Notes under the pieces: generated by a model
The model's input: only the letters and a program-made list of their open reading frames with translations
Told to the model about the DNA's origin: nothing
Database searches by the model: none
Position numbers and translations under genes: made by a program
In this document: positions 8,048 to 14,106 of the stretch, piece after piece
How positions within the stretch are numbered: position 1 is the first letter of the stretch
Layout: each line of letters starts with the position of its first letter
NCBI GenBank assembly: GCA_964549495.1
Contig: CAZJWJ010000118.1
Coordinates: 1 to 14,106, forward strand
Direction: 5' to 3'
Length of the DNA: 14,106 bases
Source: JACKBJ01 sp964549495
GTDB lineage: Bacteria; Chloroflexota; Anaerolineae; Epilineales; Epilineaceae

Positions 8048-11000
8048 ATGTGTTTGCGACTCCGAGCCATCGTCCTGATCTTGCTCGTCTCCTCATCGGC
8101 GATGGGCTGCGATCGATCGACCCGATTCTCCTTCCAGGGTCCCGAAGCCGATCTCGGGGCGCCGGCCAGGGGACCAGGTGGTCGGATCCTGGCTGCTGTC
8201 GAGCCCACGCCAGGCATCCGCTTCCGGCTCTCCAATGCCGATCTCGAAGCTGCCGAGTCCGCGACGCCGGTGGCGACGGCCGTGGTGGAGGCGCTCGACG
8301 AGGCCGCCGTGCAGGAGATCCTGGATCGCCTGCCCGAGCTGCCCTCCGATTCCGTCGAGCGGGTGGACTTCGCCTTGCCGCCGGGACCGGAGCCGCCGGA
8401 TCTGGTCGGCCAGCAGATCGAGCAGGCCTTTCCGCCACTCGGGGCCGCCGGTCCGCCGCCCGATGCGATCGAAAGCCCGCCCCTGGAGGTCCTGAGATAC
8501 GGACCGGTCGGCGATCAGGATCGGCCGGCCCGCCTGTGGGTGACCTTCAGCCAGCCGATGGTGCCGCTGGGCTCTCGCGCCGACCAGTCCGCGCGCGAGC
8601 TGCCCATTGCGCTGGACCCGGAGCCGACGGGTGGATGGCGCTGGGTGGGGACCCGGACGCTGCTCTTCGAGGCAGAGGAGGGCCGCTTTCCCATGGCCAC
8701 GGAGTACAGTGTGCGGGTGCCGGCCGGTGTCCGGTCGATGGATGGCCAGGCCCTGGCCGAGGAGATCGCCTGGAGCTTCCGTACACCGACCGTTCGCTTG
8801 GTCGAACAGCATCCCAGGTACCGACCGGCCACCGACCGACAACCGGTGATCTTCTCTGGTTTCGATCAAGCCATCGATCGCGAGGCCATGCTGTCGAGCA
8901 TTCGAGCCCTGGCCGACGAGCAGCCCTTCGAGTTGCGCCAGGCCTCGCCGGCGGAGATCGAAGCCGACGATGATGTCGCGGCCTTGGTCGCGGACTGGTC
9001 GAGCGATCACCGCGCGGACCGCTGGATCGCCTGGCGGCCGGTCGATCCCTTGCCCGTCGGCAGCCAGGTCGAGCTCCGCTTCCTCGAGGGCACGCCCTCG
9101 GCCGAGGGGCCGAGGACCACAGAGGCCGTGCAGCTGCTGGGTCTCCAGATCTACGGCCCGTTGCGCGTCACGCATTTCTCATGCTCGGCCGAAGACGGGA
9201 GCATCGAGCTGGCCCAGGGTGCGAGGAAAGGCTTCCTCCAGGGTTGCGATCCCTTTCGCAGCCTGCGGGTCTCGCTGAGCAACCCGATCGACCCGGCCAG
9301 TTTGGACGCGGGCGGGATTGGCATCGACTTGGACCGCGAGCCTTCCGCCGCCGACGAAAGGGCCGAGGGGGAGATCTCGTCGACGAGCGAACTGGTCCTT
9401 CACGATCAGGGGATCGTGGTACATGCGGCGCTCGACGGTCGCTCGCGCTACGGGTTGCGACTGCCGGAAGGCCTGCGCGATATCCACGGGCAGGACATTG
9501 ACGGGGACTACGAGCTACGTTTCGAGACCGATCGCTTGGCGCCGGCGCTCTTCGTGCCCGGTGAGGACCAGCTGATGCTGGTGCTCGACCCGGCCGCCCG
9601 CGGAAGGTGGACGGTTCACAGCGTCGAACACGATCGGCTGGACGTAGAACTCTATCGGGTCGGGCCGGAAGACTACGAAGCCTACTGGCGCGCTCGCCAC
9701 TCCGTCGATGCCCCCAACCCGCTCGGACCCCCGGGAGATCTGGTCTGGCAAGGGCAGGTTCGACCGGAGGAGGCCACCGGAGCCCTGCGTCCGGTGACCA
9801 TCGATCTGACGCCGGCGCTCGATGACGAAGGCCATGGTCAGGTGGTGGCGGTGATCGGCCAGGCCGGCGGGGGGCTCGGCAGGTCGCGCAACCACGCTCG
9901 GTGGCGGTGGATCCAGGTCACCGATCTCGGTATGGACCTGCTTCGGGATCGGGAGCAGACGACCCTGCGGGTCACCGACCTGGTCGGGGGCGCGCCGCTC
10001 GTCGATGTCGACCTAGAGCTCCACTTGCCCTCGGAGCTCGCCTTGCTTCGGGATCCGGTGGCCACGACGCAGACCGATGAGCATGGCTTGGCCGAGATCC
10101 TGGCCGAGGAGGCCGGCGATGCCTTCGACCATGGAATCGTCGTCGCGCGGGTCGAAGGCGACTTGGCGATCTTTCCCTTGGCGCGTGATCAAAGGGATCG
10201 AGACTTCGATACGGACCGCCTGGTGTGGTACGTCCTGGACGATCGGGGCCTGTACCAGCCGGGCGAGCGTGCCCGATTCGCCGGCTGGCTGCGTCACCTC
10301 GATGCGAGCAAGCGGGGAGACACCACGGCCGTGGACGCGGATTCGCCCGGCTTGCGTTGGACGCTCTACGATTCGCAGGGCGAGGAGGCCGGCAGCGGCA
10401 GTGCGACCATCTCGGCGAAAGGTGCCTTCTCCTTCGAGATTCCGATCTCCATTGACATCCAGCTCGGCAACGCTCAGATCTGGATCGAGAGCTCCGGGTT
10501 GGGCGATGCGGTGGATCGGAACACGGCCCATCGGCATGATCTCGAGATCGCCGAGTACCGGCGGCCCGAGTTCCATGTGACGACCCAGCTGAGCGATCCG
10601 AGCCCCTACTTCGGTGACCGGGTCGAGGTGTCGGCCGTCGCGGAGTACTTCTCCGGGGGCGCGCTGGCCGCCGGCGACATCCTCTGGGAGGTCAGCGGCC
10701 GGCCGGCCGAGTTCCGACCGCCGGGCCATGAGGGCTTCGGCTTCGATCCCGGGCCCGCACGATGGCGCATCGAGGGCTGGGCCGGCATGCAGAGCTTCCA
10801 GGCCATCGGCAACGGGCAGGGCGAGCATCGCTTGGCCATCGATCTGGAGGGATCGTCTCCGATCGGACCCGCCAGCTTCCATGCCCAGGCGACGGTCATG
10901 GACGTGAACCGCCAGGCTTGGGCCGGTAGCAGCGCCTTCCTGGTGCACCCCGCCAGCGACTACGTCGGGCTGCGCGTGGACGGGCGGCGGGTCGATCCCG

Positions 11001-14000
11001 GAGAGCGGGTCGAGGTCGAGGCCATCGTGACCGACCTCGACGGCCGGCTGCGCGTCGGGCGCCCCATCGAGCTGATGGTCGATCGGATCGAGGAGCGCCG
11101 GCGCGACGGCCGTTGGGTAGAGGACCCGACGCCGGCTGGCCGATGCGAGATGATCAGCGCCGACGTACCGGTGTCCTGCCGGGTGCCCTTCGAGCAGGGC
11201 GGGCGTTACCGCCTTCGCGCCAGCATCGTCGACGAGGCCGGGCGGATCAATCAGAGCCAGACCACCGTCTGGGTATCGGGGCGCCCGCCCCGCCCGCAGC
11301 AAGACTTGCTGGAGGCGGAAGCGATCGATCTGAGGGCCGACGCGGAGGCCTACGGGTCGGGAGATCGGGCCATCGTCCGAGTTCAGGCGCCCTTCGGGCC
11401 GGCGCATGGCATCTGGAGCCTGCGCCGTTCCGGCCTGATCGAGCGCCGGCCCTTCCGCGTCGACGACGACGGGTCCGCCACCCTGCAGATTCCGATCGAG
11501 GAGGCCTGGACGCCCAACGTTCACCTGCGGGTCGATCTGACCGGCAGCCTGCCCCGACTCGACGCGGATGGTGAGGAGGATCCGGACCTGCCGCCGCGGC
11601 CGGCCTTCGCCTCCGGCCAGCTCGAGTTGTCGATCCCGCCCAGATCGCGTGACCTGGAGGTCGAAGTGCTGCCCCGCCAGCGCGAGCTGGAGCCGGGTGA
11701 AGCCACGACCATCGACGTCGCGGTCTCCGGCGCGCGGGGCGAGCCGCTGGCCGATGCCGAGGTCGCGCTGATCGTCGTCGACGAGGCCGTGTTGGCCCTG
11801 TCCGACCACGACATCGGCGATCCCCTGGCGGTCCTCTATCCCCAGCGGCCGGCCGCGGTGCGCGACGATCGTTTCCGAGGCTTCTTGCAGCTGGCCGACT
11901 CCGGGCTGCTGGCCATCGATGCTCGCGCGGCCGGCGAGCCGAATCTCGCGGCCACGGTCGAATGGCGTGAAGGCCGGGAGGCGCAGTTGGACGCGATGCC
12001 ATCCAGCCCGCCGACGGCCGGTGGCTCCTATCTCGCGCCGAGAAACCCGGTAATGGCCGGGGCCGAATTCGAGATGGTGGATTCCGGCACCTCCCGTTTC
12101 CCGTCCACCGTGGCGCGCTCCCCGATCATCGAGCGCCGCGAGCTGAACCCGCTGGCGGCCTTCGTGCCCGATGCCCGGACGGACGGAGAGGGGCGGGTGG
12201 CCATCGAGGTGAGCCTGCCCCAGAGTGTCACGCGCTATCGCGTTTGGGCCCTGGCCACCGATGGCGGGCAGCGCTTCGGCCGGGGCGAGAGCAGCCTGAC
12301 CGCCAGGCAGGGCCTGGTCGTCCGGCCCTCGGCGCCGCGCTTCCTCAACTTCGGCGACCGTTTCGAGTTGTCGGTCGTGGTCCAGAACCAGACCGAGGAG
12401 GCATTGCCGGTCGATCTGGCCTTTCGGAGCGAGAACCTGACGCTGCTGGGCGCCACGGGTTGGCGCACGATGGTGGCGGCCGGCCAGCGGCGCGAGCTGC
12501 GGCTGCCCGCCGCGGCCTCCGAGCCCGGCACGGCCGCCTTCCAGGTGGTGGCGGTCTCGGGCGAGCTCTCCGACGCACGGCGGGTGACCCTGCCGGTGTG
12601 GACGCCGGCGACCACCGAAGACCTCGCCACCTACGGACAGATCGGCGAGGGCGCCGTGGCCCAAGCGGTGCGGCGTCCGCCGGAGATCTTCGAGAACTAT
12701 GGGGGGCTCGAGCTGAGCACCAGCGCCACCGCGCTCGGCCAGCTCTCCGATGTGCTGCGCTACCTCTACGACGAGGACATCGCGCACACCGAACGGGGCG
12801 CCTCCAGGCTGCTGGCGCATCTGGCGATGGCCGAGATCCTGGGCCTGTACGATCTCGAAGGGCTGGCCAGTCGGGAGGAGGTCGACGCGACGATTGGAAG
12901 GATCATCCTCGATCTGACCCATCGGCAGCTCTACGATGGCGGTTGGGCCATGTTGCCTCGAGAAGCCTATTCGCATCCCGTGCCGAGCCTGCACGCGGCG
13001 CATGCGCTGATCCGCGCCGCCCGGTCCGGCTACCCGGTACCGACCGAGGCGCTCGATCGCGCGCGGGAGTATCTGCGGGCCATCGAAGACAAGGTTCAGG
13101 ATCGGGGTTCCGGGCCCGAGGCCCCGCTGGCCCTGCGCAGCCTTGCGCTCTATATCCGATCCCTCGACGGCGAAGGGGATTCGGAGGAGGCGCGAGCCCT
13201 CTTCGACGCTCGCGACGCGATGAAGCTGGATGCCCGAGCCTGGCTGCTCTTGGCGATGGCGATCGACGATGCATGGGCCGCCGAGCGCGCGGTGCTGCTC
13301 CGCAACCTGGCCGACGCGGCCTTGGAGGAGGCCGGCACGGCACAGTTCGCCACCGGCTACTCGGAATCGGACGCGGCCCTGCTCTTGGCCAGCGACACGC
13401 GCACGGACGCCTTGGGGCTGGAGGCCTTGCTGGTCCTGGAGCCCCAGAACGACCTCATCCCGAAGCTGGTGCGCGGGCTCTTGGAGCGCCGCATTCGGGG
13501 GCATTGGGGCTCGACGCAGTCGAACGTCTGGGCCCTCCTGGCCTTCCATCGCTACCATCGGGCCTTCGAGTCCGAGACGCCGGACTTCGTCGCCCGCGCA
13601 TGGCTGGGCGAGGACTTCGTCGGCCAGAGCCAGGCCGTGGGCCGCCGCCTGGACCGCTGGCTCACGGAGATCCCCATGTCCTTCCTGCCGACCGAGGTGC
13701 CGGCCGACCTGATCCTCTCCAAGGACGGACCCGGCCGGCTCTACTACCGCCTGGGACTGCGCTACGCACCGGAGGATCTGGTCCACGAGCCGCTGGAGCA
13801 GGGCTTGGCCGTCGAACGGAGCTACGAGGCGGTCGACGATCCGGACGACGTTCGGCAGTCCGCGGACGGTGCCTGGGAGGTTCGGGCAGGTGCCCGGATC
13901 CGGGTGCGTCTGAGCCTGGTGGCTCCCTCCCGCCGCTATCACGTGGCCCTGATCGATCCTCTGGCGGCGGGCGTGGAGGCGCTCGAGCCCGCCCTGGAGA

Positions 14001-14106
14001 ACCTGGGCCCGCTGCTGGAGGATCCGAATCTCGACGAGCAGGAGCGGGCTATCCTGTCCTGCTGGCCGCGCGGCGAGTGGTACCAGCACGATGCCTTCCG
14101 CGACCA
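8048..14106 (+). CDS. Bacterial alpha-2-macroglobulin lipoprotein, thioester-less, copy 2 (3' end outside the window)
   Basis: This paralogue of the preceding gene has the same domain order and is open for 2019 codons to the right edge. By alignment with copy 1 it lacks only about 58 residues. The signal peptide ends SSSAMGC, giving lipidated Cys21 followed by Asp at +2. The MG2 signature DDRGLYQPGE is at 731-740, MG3 EYRRPEFHV at 836-844, and VVDEAVLAL at 1243-1251. The bait segment, about 1286-1361, is unlike that of copy 1: few Met, several Arg and Pro. ELNPLAAFVP at 1365-1374 opens the A2M domain, and the thioester-type domain runs from about 1551 with DGGW at 1630-1633. HTER (1580-1583) replaces CXEQ, and no Cys is present there. 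Cys pairs C379/C400 and C1033/C1044 keep the exact spacings (21 and 11) of copy 1; extra Cys occur at 2 and 2005. Identity with copy 1 is about 82% by hand count in the last macroglobulin domain, nearer half elsewhere. It is probably co-transcribed with copy 1, subject to the hairpin between them. Confidence 0.94.
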   Translation, partial: MCLRLRAIVLILLVSSSAMGCDRSTRFSFQGPEADLGAPARGPGGRILAAVEPTPGIRFRLSNADLEAAESATPVATAVVEALDEAAVQEILDRLPELPSDSVERVDFALPPGPEPPDLVGQQIEQAFPPLGAAGPPPDAIESPPLEVLRYGPVGDQDRPARLWVTFSQPMVPLGSRADQSARELPIALDPEPTGGWRWVGTRTLLFEAEEGRFPMATEYSVRVPAGVRSMDGQALAEEIAWSFRTPTVRLVEQHPRYRPATDRQPVIFSGFDQAIDREAMLSSIRALADEQPFELRQASPAEIEADDDVAALVADWSSDHRADRWIAWRPVDPLPVGSQVELRFLEGTPSAEGPRTTEAVQLLGLQIYGPLRVTHFSCSAEDGSIELAQGARKGFLQGCDPFRSLRVSLSNPIDPASLDAGGIGIDLDREPSAADERAEGEISSTSELVLHDQGIVVHAALDGRSRYGLRLPEGLRDIHGQDIDGDYELRFETDRLAPALFVPGEDQLMLVLDPAARGRWTVHSVEHDRLDVELYRVGPEDYEAYWRARHSVDAPNPLGPPGDLVWQGQVRPEEATGALRPVTIDLTPALDDEGHGQVVAVIGQAGGGLGRSRNHARWRWIQVTDLGMDLLRDREQTTLRVTDLVGGAPLVDVDLELHLPSELALLRDPVATTQTDEHGLAEILAEEAGDAFDHGIVVARVEGDLAIFPLARDQRDRDFDTDRLVWYVLDDRGLYQPGERARFAGWLRHLDASKRGDTTAVDADSPGLRWTLYDSQGEEAGSGSATISAKGAFSFEIPISIDIQLGNAQIWIESSGLGDAVDRNTAHRHDLEIAEYRRPEFHVTTQLSDPSPYFGDRVEVSAVAEYFSGGALAAGDILWEVSGRPAEFRPPGHEGFGFDPGPARWRIEGWAGMQSFQAIGNGQGEHRLAIDLEGSSPIGPASFHAQATVMDVNRQAWAGSSAFLVHPASDYVGLRVDGRRVDPGERVEVEAIVTDLDGRLRVGRPIELMVDRIEERRRDGRWVEDPTPAGRCEMISADVPVSCRVPFEQGGRYRLRASIVDEAGRINQSQTTVWVSGRPPRPQQDLLEAEAIDLRADAEAYGSGDRAIVRVQAPFGPAHGIWSLRRSGLIERRPFRVDDDGSATLQIPIEEAWTPNVHLRVDLTGSLPRLDADGEEDPDLPPRPAFASGQLELSIPPRSRDLEVEVLPRQRELEPGEATTIDVAVSGARGEPLADAEVALIVVDEAVLALSDHDIGDPLAVLYPQRPAAVRDDRFRGFLQLADSGLLAIDARAAGEPNLAATVEWREGREAQLDAMPSSPPTAGGSYLAPRNPVMAGAEFEMVDSGTSRFPSTVARSPIIERRELNPLAAFVPDARTDGEGRVAIEVSLPQSVTRYRVWALATDGGQRFGRGESSLTARQGLVVRPSAPRFLNFGDRFELSVVVQNQTEEALPVDLAFRSENLTLLGATGWRTMVAAGQRRELRLPAAASEPGTAAFQVVAVSGELSDARRVTLPVWTPATTEDLATYGQIGEGAVAQAVRRPPEIFENYGGLELSTSATALGQLSDVLRYLYDEDIAHTERGASRLLAHLAMAEILGLYDLEGLASREEVDATIGRIILDLTHRQLYDGGWAMLPREAYSHPVPSLHAAHALIRAARSGYPVPTEALDRAREYLRAIEDKVQDRGSGPEAPLALRSLALYIRSLDGEGDSEEARALFDARDAMKLDARAWLLLAMAIDDAWAAERAVLLRNLADAALEEAGTAQFATGYSESDAALLLASDTRTDALGLEALLVLEPQNDLIPKLVRGLLERRIRGHWGSTQSNVWALLAFHRYHRAFESETPDFVARAWLGEDFVGQSQAVGRRLDRWLTEIPMSFLPTEVPADLILSKDGPGRLYYRLGLRYAPEDLVHEPLEQGLAVERSYEAVDDPDDVRQSADGAWEVRAGARIRVRLSLVAPSRRYHVALIDPLAAGVEALEPALENLGPLLEDPNLDEQERAILSCWPRGEWYQHDAFRD

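Noticed and set aside
1561..8235. A 2224-codon open frame on the minus strand opposite the first macroglobulin gene
   Set aside because: Its translation is low-complexity (rich in Gly, Arg, Gln, His, Leu, Ala) with no recognisable domain. Long antisense open frames arise naturally opposite GC-rich codon usage. The plus strand has unmistakable A2M motifs, a signal peptide and a ribosome site.
10013..14089. A 1358-codon open frame on the minus strand opposite the second macroglobulin gene
   Set aside because: Same kind of GC-driven antisense artefact. Its composition resembles the shadow opposite copy 1, as expected from mirror images of paralogues.

Overview
The window is high-G+C DNA (roughly two thirds or more by eye) from a Gram-negative bacterium. 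Evidence for that is two proteins with lipoprotein signal peptides, a DegP/HtrA-type envelope protease, strong Shine-Dalgarno sites, and codons ending almost always in G or C. I cannot place the phylum from sequence alone; Myxococcota or a high-GC proteobacterium would both fit. There is no sign of a mobile element, CRISPR array, rRNA or tRNA.

Layout. Positions 1-1156 (minus strand) hold the N-terminal 385 residues of a trypsin-like HtrA/DegP serine protease with an intact His-Asp-Ser triad; it leaves the window at its first PDZ domain. Positions 1157-1602 are a 446-base divergent intergenic region. It carries an extended -10 promoter for htrA, a TATACT -10 for the rightward genes, an 11-bp-period direct repeat (GTTC-N7-GTTC), a 16-bp palindrome, and a GC-rich hairpin in the rightward 5' leader. 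Positions 1603-7914 (plus) encode a complete 2103-residue bacterial alpha-2-macroglobulin (A2M) lipoprotein. A 133-base gap with a very strong hairpin follows. Positions 8048 to the end (plus) encode a second, paralogous A2M lipoprotein, open through 2019 codons and probably lacking only about 58 C-terminal residues.

Function. Bacterial A2Ms are envelope-anchored giant proteins that trap attacking proteases when their bait region is cut. Both copies lack the CXEQ thioester motif (HEEA and HTER instead) and neither has any Cys in the thioester domain. Any trapping must therefore be non-covalent, as proposed for YfaS/MagD-type A2Ms. The copies are strongly conserved in scaffold domains (a hand count gives 81 of 99 identical residues in the last macroglobulin domain) but have unrelated bait segments. 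They also differ at the lipoprotein +2 residue (Gly versus Asp), which in the E. coli Lol system would send one to the outer and one to the inner membrane. The most interesting reading is a duplicated pair of thioester-free protease traps with different baits, possibly in different membranes, divergently paired with an HtrA protease.
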